Positions 1 to 6,968 of a DNA stretch of 48,090 nt are shown in pieces. The notes under the pieces were generated by a model. It had not been told where the DNA came from and searched no databases. It worked only from the letters and a program-made list of their open reading frames with translations. Position numbers and translations under genes: made by a program. Origin of the DNA: an uncultured Bacilli bacterium (GTDB lineage: Bacteria > Bacillota_I > Bacilli_A > RF39 > UBA660); contig CANQBF010000003.1 of NCBI GenBank assembly GCA_947588895.1, positions 1 through 48,090 of the forward strand. Reading direction: 5' to 3'. Within the stretch, counting starts at the first letter, position 1. The number at the start of each line of letters is the position of its first letter.

Positions 1-72
1 AGTGCTAATATAATTTTGTAGGTTTTTCGACATTTTTATATTCGTCTTTTCCTACATTTTTATATTAGCACT
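1..72. repeat. imperfect inverted repeat, possible mobile-element end
   Basis: Positions 1-22 and 51-72 are inverted copies, 19 of 22 positions matching, with a 28-base loop. Inside, the 13-mer ACATTTTTATATT occurs twice in direct orientation (30-42 and 54-66, period 24). Direct repeats nested in a terminal inverted repeat, with an outer end reading TGCTAAT, resemble the ends of some IS21-type elements; that assignment is inference. The repeat abuts a gene fragment that lacks its start, consistent with an insertion or deletion here. It could instead be a terminator or a short MITE. Confidence 0.45.
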
Positions 73-336
73 ATCAAATATTTAAAAACTAAAATATGTA
101 AAATATTTGGTCATGATGTTGATTTAACGTATGCCATCATATGGTATGATGATAATAATACTTTGCATCTTGATGGGGATATCGATTGTATATGTGATTT
201 TTGTGGGAAGTTTTTAGATGAAGAAGATTGGAAAGATCCTGATTCATTATATAATTATGGAATAGTTATGCCAAAAAGGAAAGAAGATTTATCTTTACCA
301 TCATTTGAAGATTATCAAAGAAAACTAAAAAAATAA
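70..336 (+). pseudogene. 5'-truncated hypothetical protein remnant
   Basis: A reading frame is open from about position 22 and ends at TAA 334-336. The protein-like part starts around position 70 (T-I-K-Y-L-K-T-K-I-C-K-I-F-G-H) and includes a CICDFCGKF segment with a Cys-x-x-Cys pair, then an acidic DEEDWKDPD stretch. There is no ATG at the expected N-terminus and no ribosome binding site: upstream lies the inverted repeat at 1-72. The first in-frame ATG would leave only about 22 residues. It is probably a gene whose 5' end was lost; the family is not recognised. The IS256 element lies just downstream. Confidence 0.5.
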
Positions 337-342
337 TTTAAA

Positions 343-350
343 ACTTAAGT
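343..350. repeat. left target-site duplication of IS256 element
   Basis: ACTTAAGT here is repeated exactly at 1761-1768 on the other side of the insertion sequence. Eight bases is the usual duplication length for the IS256 family. The octamer is itself a perfect palindrome, so formally it could also be an extension of the terminal inverted repeats. Confidence 0.7.
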
Positions 351-376
351 GAGTATGTAAAAAACTTTGTGTAAAG
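351..376 (+). repeat. left terminal inverted repeat of IS
   Basis: Pairs with 1735-1760 (24 of 26 identical on the opposite strand). It is the presumed transposase binding and cleavage end. Confidence 0.9.
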
Positions 377-378
377 AT

Positions 379-425
379 AAATCCTTTCTATGGTAATATA
401 GAAATATATAACTAAGAAAGGATTT
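379..425 (+). promoter_or_regulatory. hairpin sequestering the transposase ribosome binding site
   Basis: AAATCCTTTCT (379-389) is perfectly complementary to AGAAAGGATTT (415-425), giving an 11-bp stem. The 3' arm contains the AAAGGA Shine-Dalgarno of the transposase (ATG 431) and is followed by a run of T. Such a structure would terminate or translationally mask transcripts that read in from outside, a known way for insertion sequences to limit transposase. The function is inferred; the pairing is seen directly. Confidence 0.65.
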
Positions 426-430
426 TTTAT

Positions 431-1639
431 ATGAAAGAAAATAAAAATAAAGAAGTTGTTAAATATTTATTAGAAAATTATGATATTAAAAATGCAAATG
501 ATATTGCTGCTGCATTGAAAGATATGTTTAAAGATACTATTCAAACCATGATGAATGCTGAATTTGATTCATCTATGGGTTATGAAAAAAGTGATAATAA
601 AATAGAAAAATCAAATTATAGAAATGGTTATTCTTCAAAAAAGGTAAAAAGTCAATTTGGTGAATTTGAATTAACCGTCCCTAGAGATAGAAATGCTGAA
701 TTTGAACCACAAATAGTTCCTAAGAATAAAAGAGATATTTCTGGTATTGAAGAGAAAGTTATAAATCTTTATGGAAAGGGATTATCAACTAGAGAAATAA
801 GTGATTCTATCGAAGATATCTATGGAGTTCAACTATCTGCTACAATGATAAGTAATATTACAGATGCAGTTTTAGAAGAAATAGAAGAATGGCAAAAAAG
901 GCCATTAAAAGAAGTATATCCAATTGTATTTATAGATGCAGTACATTTTAATGTAAAATGCGAAAATGTTATAGTAAAAAAAGCAGCTTATGTTATTTTG
1001 GGAGTTACTACTGAAGGATTTAAAGAAGTATTAGGAATATGGATTGGTGAAAATGAATCTGCAAAATATTGGTTAGGCACTTTAAATGAATTAAAGAACC
1101 GCGGAGTTAAAGACATATTAATTATATGTTCTGATGGTTTAAAAGGAATAAATGAAGCAATAAAAGCTGTTTATCCAAATGCTATGCAACAAAGATGTAT
1201 TGTTCATTTAATTAGAAATTCTGTTAAATTTGTTTCCTATAAACATTTAAAAGAGTTTTGTAATGATTTAAGAACTATATATAAATCAAATAATGAAAAG
1301 GAGGCACGAGAAAATTTAGAAAAAGTAAAAAATAAATGGAATTCCATTTATCCAACAAGTTTAAAAGTTTGGGAAGATAATTGGGAAGCAATTTGTACTT
1401 TATTCAATTATTCTAAAGAATTAAGAAAAATAATGTATACAACTAATGCTATTGAAAGTTTAAATCGTTCATATCGTAAATATACTAAAACTAAAGGTGT
1501 ATTTACTAGTGATAATTCTTTAATGAAATGTTTATTTCTAGCTACTAAAAATGTAGAGAAAAAATGGACTACTAGATATCCTAATTGGGATATGATTTAT
1601 AATGAACTTAATATTTTATATCCTGAACGATTAAATTGA
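431..1639 (+). CDS. IS256-family transposase (mutator type)
   Basis: A 402-residue DDE transposase, normal length for IS256-family proteins, catalysing cut-out and copy insertion of the surrounding element. The catalytic triad is readable as D169 (FIDAVHFNVK), D235 (CSDGLKG) and E342 (TTNAIESLNR); the conserved CIVHLIRN block (C256, H259) lies between the second Asp and the Glu. The N-terminal third has the NYRNGYSSK and TVPRDRN motifs of the family's DNA-binding region. The start ATG follows an AAAGGA ribosome binding site buried in the 379-425 hairpin; the stop is TGA, which supports standard code in this organism. No frameshift or stop interrupts it, so the protein looks functional. Terminal repeats flank it on both sides. 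Confidence 0.96.
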   Translation: MKENKNKEVVKYLLENYDIKNANDIAAALKDMFKDTIQTMMNAEFDSSMGYEKSDNKIEKSNYRNGYSSKKVKSQFGEFELTVPRDRNAEFEPQIVPKNKRDISGIEEKVINLYGKGLSTREISDSIEDIYGVQLSATMISNITDAVLEEIEEWQKRPLKEVYPIVFIDAVHFNVKCENVIVKKAAYVILGVTTEGFKEVLGIWIGENESAKYWLGTLNELKNRGVKDILIICSDGLKGINEAIKAVYPNAMQQRCIVHLIRNSVKFVSYKHLKEFCNDLRTIYKSNNEKEARENLEKVKNKWNSIYPTSLKVWEDNWEAICTLFNYSKELRKIMYTTNAIESLNRSYRKYTKTKGVFTSDNSLMKCLFLATKNVEKKWTTRYPNWDMIYNELNILYPERLN

Positions 1640-1685
1640 TCTTTGAAAATTATTCAGTTTGTGTTATTATTAAGATAACAAAAAA

Positions 1686-1706
1686 GAGATTGTTATAATC
1701 AATCTC
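1686..1706 (-). terminator. hairpin terminator facing into the IS
   Basis: GAGATTG and CAATCTC form a 7-bp stem with a 7-base loop. On the minus strand the stem is followed by TTTTTT, so it would stop leftward transcripts entering the insertion sequence from the right. On the plus strand no T-run follows. Confidence 0.55.
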
Positions 1707-1734
1707 AAATATCTTTATTACCATGGATTGGTAA

Positions 1735-1760
1735 CTTTACACAAAGTTTTTTACACTCTC
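1735..1760 (-). repeat. right terminal inverted repeat of IS
   Basis: Inverted copy of 351-376 with two mismatches; followed directly by the right ACTTAAGT duplication. Confidence 0.9.
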
Positions 1761-1768
1761 ACTTAAGT
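1761..1768. repeat. right target-site duplication of IS256 element
   Basis: Exact copy of ACTTAAGT at 343-350. Joining the flanks at this octamer restores a short stem (AACTTAAG with CTTAGTT) followed by GGGCTTTTTG, so the original target may have been a terminator. Confidence 0.7.
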
Positions 1769-1801
1769 CCTTAGTTGGGCTTTTTGTTTTGGAATATATA
1801 T

Positions 1802-1838
1802 AAAAACGCTAATAATTTTAAGAACTACTAGCGTTTTT
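1802..1838. terminator. bidirectional rho-independent terminator
   Basis: AAAAACGCTA (1802-1811) pairs perfectly with TAGCGTTTTT (1829-1838) over a 17-base loop, with A-runs and T-runs on both sides. On the minus strand it closes the gene ending at 1841. Confidence 0.8.
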
Positions 1839-1840
1839 TA

Positions 1841-3988
1841 TTAATTCTTCTTTAATTTCTTTTTATTTGTATTTAAATATTCTAATATTAAATTATCTTT
1901 TAATTCTTGATTATAATTTGTATTAAGTATTTTTATACCAAATTTTTCATCTATCAAACTTATAAGAACATCTTCCATATTTTCATAACAATATTCTTCT
2001 ATTGCTTCAGTTAAAACTTTATTAATTAATTCTTTATAATCAATTAGAATATTATCATTATCTTCTTGATCAATTAATTTATTAATTAAGTAATCTCTAA
2101 CCATTGTAGATTCTTGATCTTGAATTTTAAAATAATTAGATTTTGCTATACCATCAATTAAAATAATAGTTGCATTTCTCTTAAGAAGTGCTCTTTCTTT
2201 AACAATATCTTTATTATCTTCTTTAGAATTTTTAATTTCTAGTTTCATTTTCTTATCACAATAGATAAATGTTTTACAAATATTTAAAATAAAATCATAA
2301 TTATTATTTATTGCTTTTTCTTCATTAACGAATTTTATTAAGTAATTATTTAAAAATTCATCTTTAGATTCTTGCATAATATTTAATAGTTCTCTTTGAT
2401 GTGGCAAATATTTCTTGTTAGTCATAATCTTATAATACATTTCTTGCTTGTTATTATCTTTTTCATAAAGATATAAATAGGCATATTTTTTATTTAATCC
2501 TAGTTTTTTAAAATTACTATTTTCAACTATCTCTATACCCTTTGCTAATACGCATTCATTAGTTTTATTACTAAATAACTTAATTATAGTTATAAAATTT
2601 TTAAAATCATTGTTAGTAATTCTGTTATAATAATATTTATTTAATTCATCGTTAATTAACTTATAATATTGTGAATAATTTTCGAGTAACTCAATAAAAT
2701 CAAATATCAAATCATTTTTAGCTAGCTTATTTACATAAATAAAGATTTCTTTAACATTGTTTGAAATATTGTAATCATCAATATTTCTTATTAAATTAAG
2801 ACATCTTTTATTTAGATTAAGATTAATTAAAAATGGATTTTTATAAACTTCTAATTCATAAAAATCAAATCCTACTGGAGAATTCATTATTTCATTAGCA
2901 TATTCTAAAGAAAGGTCCATGTTAATAAGATTTGAATCAATTAGTACTTCATATACACCATATAAGTCTTTACTTTTAATAAATATATCTAAACTTTCAT
3001 AAACAATATTCTTTTCATTAATTAAATCATTAGTAATAATACTATATGCTTTCGAAATACTAGTTTGAATATTGGCAAGTATTCTAGCATATTTTATCTT
3101 TTTAGATTCTAATAACTTTAAAACAACTGTATACGCTTTTTTATTGGTATTATAAACTAAATTAATAATATTTAAACTTTCTTTTAATTCTTCATCACTA
3201 AAATTATTATCAAATGCCACTACTAAAAATTGTCCAAATTCATCAACATCATCTATCAACAAATTATTAATTAATTCTTTATTTGTACTAAAAATATTAT
3301 TTATTTTTTCTATATTGTTTTTAAAAAGGTTAAGAAAATGTTTTTTATCAATATCAGAAAAAGGCATTTTTTTAATAAATTTACAAACTAATAAAGTATT
3401 ATCACTAAATGTATTGTTTATTATAAATTCATAAGTATCTTCATTAAGAACTTCAATATTTTTCATACTATCATTATTACATTTATCTTTTATTATATTG
3501 ATTATTGAATCTATATCTAAATTGGAAAAACGAAATTTAGATAAATTATTAATAATCATATCTATTAAATTATTATTAATTAATTTCTCATTAGTTAAAT
3601 AACTATATAAGTTTTTAGCATCAAAATTTGCAACATTTTCAATAAATATATTTGCATATTTAATAGTTAGATTTTTATCTCTTAACATTTTATTATCAAA
3701 AATTTTTATTAAACAATCTAAACCATCTCTTTCACAAAAGATACCATAATTGAATGTAACAACAACTCTATTCCAAACGCCAATAACATCAAGTAAGTCT
3801 TGTTCATCACTAAAATATTTTAATGAGTTTATAACTGCATATACTAGTTCTCCTCTGTATGGTAATTTATTTAATTCATCTATTACTTTATTACTATAAT
3901 TTAATACTCTTTTTAAATCTTCAATAGAAATTAAATCATTATATTTTAGTATATTTAGTAAATCTTCATTTATATTGTTTTTTTTCAT
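1841..3988 (-). CDS. large hypothetical alpha-helical protein
   Basis: A 715-residue protein of unknown function. No signal peptide, transmembrane segment or enzyme motif is visible. The sequence is a succession of short amphipathic helices rich in Asn, Ile, Leu and Lys (for example residues ~130-190 and ~250-330), the look of a HEAT/ARM-like alpha-solenoid scaffold; that fold is an inference from composition. The C-terminus is basic (LNTNKKKLKKN). The start ATG follows a strong GGAGGG ribosome binding site about 7 bases upstream, and the gene is monocistronic, with its own terminator at 1802-1838. It is probably cytoplasmic. Most of the length is AT-driven low-complexity sequence, so remote similarity would be hard to trust. 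Confidence 0.75.
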   Translation of the reverse strand: MKKNNINEDLLNILKYNDLISIEDLKRVLNYSNKVIDELNKLPYRGELVYAVINSLKYFSDEQDLLDVIGVWNRVVVTFNYGIFCERDGLDCLIKIFDNKMLRDKNLTIKYANIFIENVANFDAKNLYSYLTNEKLINNNLIDMIINNLSKFRFSNLDIDSIINIIKDKCNNDSMKNIEVLNEDTYEFIINNTFSDNTLLVCKFIKKMPFSDIDKKHFLNLFKNNIEKINNIFSTNKELINNLLIDDVDEFGQFLVVAFDNNFSDEELKESLNIINLVYNTNKKAYTVVLKLLESKKIKYARILANIQTSISKAYSIITNDLINEKNIVYESLDIFIKSKDLYGVYEVLIDSNLINMDLSLEYANEIMNSPVGFDFYELEVYKNPFLINLNLNKRCLNLIRNIDDYNISNNVKEIFIYVNKLAKNDLIFDFIELLENYSQYYKLINDELNKYYYNRITNNDFKNFITIIKLFSNKTNECVLAKGIEIVENSNFKKLGLNKKYAYLYLYEKDNNKQEMYYKIMTNKKYLPHQRELLNIMQESKDEFLNNYLIKFVNEEKAINNNYDFILNICKTFIYCDKKMKLEIKNSKEDNKDIVKERALLKRNATIILIDGIAKSNYFKIQDQESTMVRDYLINKLIDQEDNDNILIDYKELINKVLTEAIEEYCYENMEDVLISLIDEKFGIKILNTNYNQELKDNLILEYLNTNKKKLKKN

Positions 3989-4136
3989 ATATAACCCTCC
4001 ATTACAAATATAATTATATGCGTATTTTTAAACGCCTGTCAATATTAATTAATTAGTAAATTTTTTATTTGCTTAAACTATGAGTATCCATTTTATCATA
4101 TTTTATCTATATAATTCTGCAATATCTTTTAAATCT

Positions 4137-4934
4137 TTAATCTAAAAAATTACACTTCTTACATAATTCTTCACATTTTTTATTTTCTTGAAAACATGCT
4201 AACATAGTTTGATATCTCTTACTATTTATAATATCATCTAAATTATCTTGATAAATATTACCTAAATTAATAATCCCTTCTGTATCTAGGCAACATGGTA
4301 TAATTGTTCCATCAACCAAAATACCAATATGGTCTTTTAAAGCATAACATTTACCCTTATCATTATAATAATCATTAGTAAGTGATGGCCAAATAAATTC
4401 ATGACCCATACTTATAAAAACATGATTATTTATTTTAAAATTTTCTTCTAACTTAATTTCTTTATGAAAATAATTTTCTAAATACTCTTTTATTTTTAAA
4501 TTATTTTCATTATCCACCCAAAATCTTAAATTAAAATAAGTATTAGGTAAATTATTAATAACATTAATTATATTATTAAGATATTCTTCTAAAGTTAAAT
4601 TATATTTATTATTAAAACTATGAAGCGAAATATTTATTTGTCTTATATTTTGATTATCTTTTATTTTATTAATTAAATATCCATTAGTAGTTATATTAAT
4701 ATAAAAATCTTTACTAGCAATATTTATAAGTTCATTAATATTAGGATGTAATAAAGGTTCACCTAAAACATGAAAATATAAATATTTAGTATAAAATTTT
4801 ATTTTAGATAATATTATTTTAAAATTAGCAATACTTATAAATTCATTCTTTCTTTTATTTTGAATACAAAAAGGACATTTTAAATTACAATTATTAGTTA
4901 TTTCTAAATATATTTTTTTATACATTACATTCAT
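4137..4934 (-). CDS. radical SAM/SPASM-type protein
   Basis: A 265-residue radical S-adenosylmethionine enzyme. The N-terminus holds the 4Fe-4S/SAM motif C16-N-L-K-C20-P-F-C23, followed by the HVLGEPLLHP block (the GGEP-like SAM contact) and ITTNGYLI, all typical of the radical SAM barrel. The C-terminal part has extra cysteines (GKCYALKDH, IIPCCLDTEG, KKCEELCKKC) in the SPASM/Twitch pattern that binds an auxiliary cluster. Such proteins modify peptides or small molecules; the substrate cannot be read. It lies 4 bases after the SAF-domain gene, so the two are co-transcribed. Two start codons are possible: ATG 4934 or ATG 4925, the latter with a GGATGA about 5 bases upstream and still before the cysteine motif. 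Confidence 0.88.
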   Translation of the reverse strand: MNVMYKKIYLEITNNCNLKCPFCIQNKRKNEFISIANFKIILSKIKFYTKYLYFHVLGEPLLHPNINELINIASKDFYINITTNGYLINKIKDNQNIRQINISLHSFNNKYNLTLEEYLNNIINVINNLPNTYFNLRFWVDNENNLKIKEYLENYFHKEIKLEENFKINNHVFISMGHEFIWPSLTNDYYNDKGKCYALKDHIGILVDGTIIPCCLDTEGIINLGNIYQDNLDDIINSKRYQTMLACFQENKKCEELCKKCNFLD

Positions 4935-4938
4935 CCAA

Positions 4939-5268
4939 TTAATTTACAAAATCACTAACATCACTTTTTTTAATGATATCACCTTTTTTAATATCTTTAT
5001 TAGCCATTTTATTTGCTAACTCATTAAAACTTATCATTTCACCTTTAGGTATATCATCTAAATCAATATCAATTACTCCAATAAAATCAAAATCTATTTT
5101 TTCTCCTTTAACAATATCTTTTTTGGCAACAGGAACCCTAACATTAGTAATTGCAGCATTAACTCTATCATCATAAACTTTATGCAAAAATAAAATTGAA
5201 CAAAATACTACCCATACTACTGCAATTATTACAATTAAAATTATTAAAAATATATTTTTATTTTGCAT
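4939..5268 (-). CDS. membrane-anchored SAF-domain protein
   Basis: A 109-residue protein with one N-terminal transmembrane helix (~5-28, LIILIVIIAVVWVVFCSILF) and an extracytoplasmic SAF-like domain (~45-105). The VPVAKKDIVKGEKIDFDFIG pattern and the later DIKKGDIIKKSDV are typical of the CpaB/RcpC or FlgA-type SAF fold. Known relatives help assemble Flp pili or flagellar rings, but no pilus genes are nearby. It is the first gene of a two-gene unit with the radical SAM protein. It starts at ATG 5268 behind a GGTGAG site and is divergent from the FAD dehydrogenase at 5369. Confidence 0.75.
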   Translation of the reverse strand: MQNKNIFLIILIVIIAVVWVVFCSILFLHKVYDDRVNAAITNVRVPVAKKDIVKGEKIDFDFIGVIDIDLDDIPKGEMISFNELANKMANKDIKKGDIIKKSDVSDFVN

Positions 5269-5368
5269 ATCAAACTCACCTTTAACTAATTATATCAAAT
5301 ATATTTTTAAAACAAAATAGTGTTATTATTTTCTTTATTATGATAAAATTAAAGGGAGGTAATATAAA

Positions 5369-6754
5369 ATGTATGATGTAGTTATAGTGGGCGCAGGTCC
5401 AGCTGGTTTATTTACGGCTTATGAATTAATCAAAAAGAATAAAAAGTTAAAAGTGTTATTACTAGACCAAGGTAAATTTGCTAAACATCGAGTATGTCCA
5501 ATGAAAAAAACTAATATATGTGTTGGTTGTAATCCTTGTGGTATCTTATCAGGTTATGGTGGTGCTGGAACATTTTCTGATGGCAAATTAAACTTCATTC
5601 CTAAACTTGGTAAATCCGATTTATATAAATATATGAGTATTAGTGAAGCTGAAAAATTAATTGATGATACTGAAGAAATATTTAATGAATTTGGTATGGA
5701 TAGCGATGTATATCCAACTAATATGGAAGAAGCCAAAAAGATACAAGAAAAGATTGCCAAAGAAGGGGCGAGTCTTTTAATTATTAAACAAAAACATTTA
5801 GGTAGTGATAAATTACCAGAGTATATTCAAAATTTTACTGAATATTTAAAAAATGCTGGCGTTGATATTTTAGAAAATGCTTGTGTTAAAGATATTGAAG
5901 AAATAGATAAAGGCAATTATAAAGTTATTTATAATGATAAAGAAATAGATACAAGATATGTTGTTGTAGCTCCAGGTAGAACTGGTGCAAAATGGATTCA
6001 AGAACTTGCTGATAAATACAAAATACCTTATGTATCACAAAGTATTGAAATTGGAGTTAGAGTTGAAGTAAGAAAAGAAATATTAAAAGAATTATGTAGT
6101 GTTATTTATGACCCAACTATATTTATTAAAACTGCTACTTACAATGACCAAATAAGAACATTTTGTACTAATCCCGAAGGTTTTGTAACTAAAGAAAACT
6201 ATTATGGTTATATATGTGTTAATGGTCATGCTTTAAAAGAAGTTAAATCTAATAATTCTAATTTTGCATTTATATCTAAAGTTAATTTAACTCATCCATC
6301 AACTAACACTAGAGAATATGGCGAATGCATTGCGAGAATTGCCAATACTTTAGGTAATGGAAAACCAATAGTTCAATCATTAAGAGATTTAAAAGCCGGT
6401 AGACGAAGTACGATTGAAAGAATAAATAAAGGATTCATTGAACCAACATTAAAAGATGTAGTTGCAGGAGATTTAGCATTAGTTCTTCCCCATAGAATTA
6501 TTAAAAATATTTTAGAAGGATTAGAAACTCTTGATAAAATAATTCCAGGTGTTAATAATGGCGAAACATTACTATATGGACCAGAGATAAAATTCTTTAG
6601 TAATGAAATAACTACCGATAATCATATGAAGCTTTTAGACCATAATATATACTTTATTGGCGATGGTGCTGGTAAAGCCGGAAACATTGTTGCAGCAGCA
6701 GCGACAGGCTTAGTTGCAGCTCGTGATATTATAGAAAAAGAGAGTAAAAAATAA
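5369..6754 (+). CDS. FAD-dependent dehydrogenase (COG2509-like)
   Basis: A 461-residue flavoprotein oxidoreductase. The N-terminus is a classic dinucleotide-binding fold (VVIVGAGPAG, glycines at 8, 10 and 13), and the C-terminus has the second FAD contact YFIGDGAGKAGNIVAAAATG. Cysteines in CPMKKTNICVGCNPCG (~42-57) and the GYGGAGTFSDGKLN motif are characteristic of the uncharacterised FAD-dependent dehydrogenase family widespread in anaerobic Bacillota. The reaction is not known; a redox role in the cytoplasm is expected. The start is supported by GGGAGG about 9 bases upstream. The gene is monocistronic and runs opposite to its neighbours; a strong hairpin with a T-run at 6889-6922 lies downstream. 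Confidence 0.88.
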   Translation: MYDVVIVGAGPAGLFTAYELIKKNKKLKVLLLDQGKFAKHRVCPMKKTNICVGCNPCGILSGYGGAGTFSDGKLNFIPKLGKSDLYKYMSISEAEKLIDDTEEIFNEFGMDSDVYPTNMEEAKKIQEKIAKEGASLLIIKQKHLGSDKLPEYIQNFTEYLKNAGVDILENACVKDIEEIDKGNYKVIYNDKEIDTRYVVVAPGRTGAKWIQELADKYKIPYVSQSIEIGVRVEVRKEILKELCSVIYDPTIFIKTATYNDQIRTFCTNPEGFVTKENYYGYICVNGHALKEVKSNNSNFAFISKVNLTHPSTNTREYGECIARIANTLGNGKPIVQSLRDLKAGRRSTIERINKGFIEPTLKDVVAGDLALVLPHRIIKNILEGLETLDKIIPGVNNGETLLYGPEIKFFSNEITTDNHMKLLDHNIYFIGDGAGKAGNIVAAAATGLVAARDIIEKESKK

Positions 6755-6790
6755 TATCAAAAAATTTTTTAAAAAAGTGTTAAAAAAGTG

Positions 6791-6880
6791 TTGACAAATT
6801 AAGTGAAATCGATTAGGATAGTAATCACCAATTCGGAAATTCTCGAATTGGTGCTAGTATCACACTAGTCAACCCCTTTT
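6791..6880 (+). ncRNA. candidate structured small RNA with promoter
   Basis: TTGACA (6791-6796), a 17-base spacer and TAGGAT (6814-6819) form a possible promoter. Downstream are a perfect 10-bp hairpin (CACCAATTCG 6826-6835 with CGAATTGGTG 6844-6853), a 5-bp hairpin (CTAGT 6854-6858 with ACTAG 6864-6868), and CCCCTTTTT. Alternatively GTTGAC (6790-6795) can pair with GTCAAC (6868-6873), closing both hairpins into one domain, which would need an upstream start. No reading frame explains the region. No known RNA family is recognised. Confidence 0.35.
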
Positions 6881-6888
6881 TATTCTTT

Positions 6889-6922
6889 GAGAACATGTGC
6901 AAACATGTTCTCGTTTTTTTTA
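6889..6922 (+). terminator. rho-independent terminator with GCAA tetraloop
   Basis: GAGAACATGT (6889-6898) and ACATGTTCTC (6903-6912) form a perfect 10-bp stem on a GCAA loop, followed by G and a long T-run. It ends rightward transcription from the FAD gene and/or the candidate small RNA. Confidence 0.85.
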
Positions 6923-6932
6923 TTATTTAAAA

Positions 6933-6962
6933 AATGTTGAAAACCTTTAAGCTTTCAACATT
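6933..6962 (-). terminator. terminator of the PFOR gene
   Basis: AATGTTGAAA (6933-6942) pairs with TTTCAACATT (6953-6962) just past the nifJ stop codon. On the minus strand the stem is followed by TTTT and A/T-rich sequence. Confidence 0.75.
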
Positions 6963-6968
6963 ATTTTT

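Larger units (their letters stand above)
351..1760 (+). mobile_element. IS256-family insertion sequence, complete
   Basis: A 1410-bp element holding a single intact transposase gene. The 26-base ends at 351-376 and 1735-1760 are inverted copies with 24 of 26 matching; they begin with GAG and carry the inner TTTGTGTAAAG block seen in IS256-like ends. It is flanked by the 8-bp direct duplication ACTTAAGT. Intact ends, duplication and transposase point to a recent insertion that may still be active. It sits between a truncated gene and the bidirectional terminator at 1802-1838. Confidence 0.93.

Noticed and set aside
1..72. CIRCE (HrcA) operator suggested by AGTGCTAA and TTAGCACT
   Set aside because: CIRCE is TTAGCACTC-N9-GAGTGCTAA; here the half-sites are in the reverse order and 50+ bases apart, and no heat-shock gene is adjacent.
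1637..1639. Mycoplasma genetic code (TGA = Trp)
   Set aside because: The transposase and the 13711 gene end in TGA at sensible family ends and all Trp codons in conserved genes are TGG.
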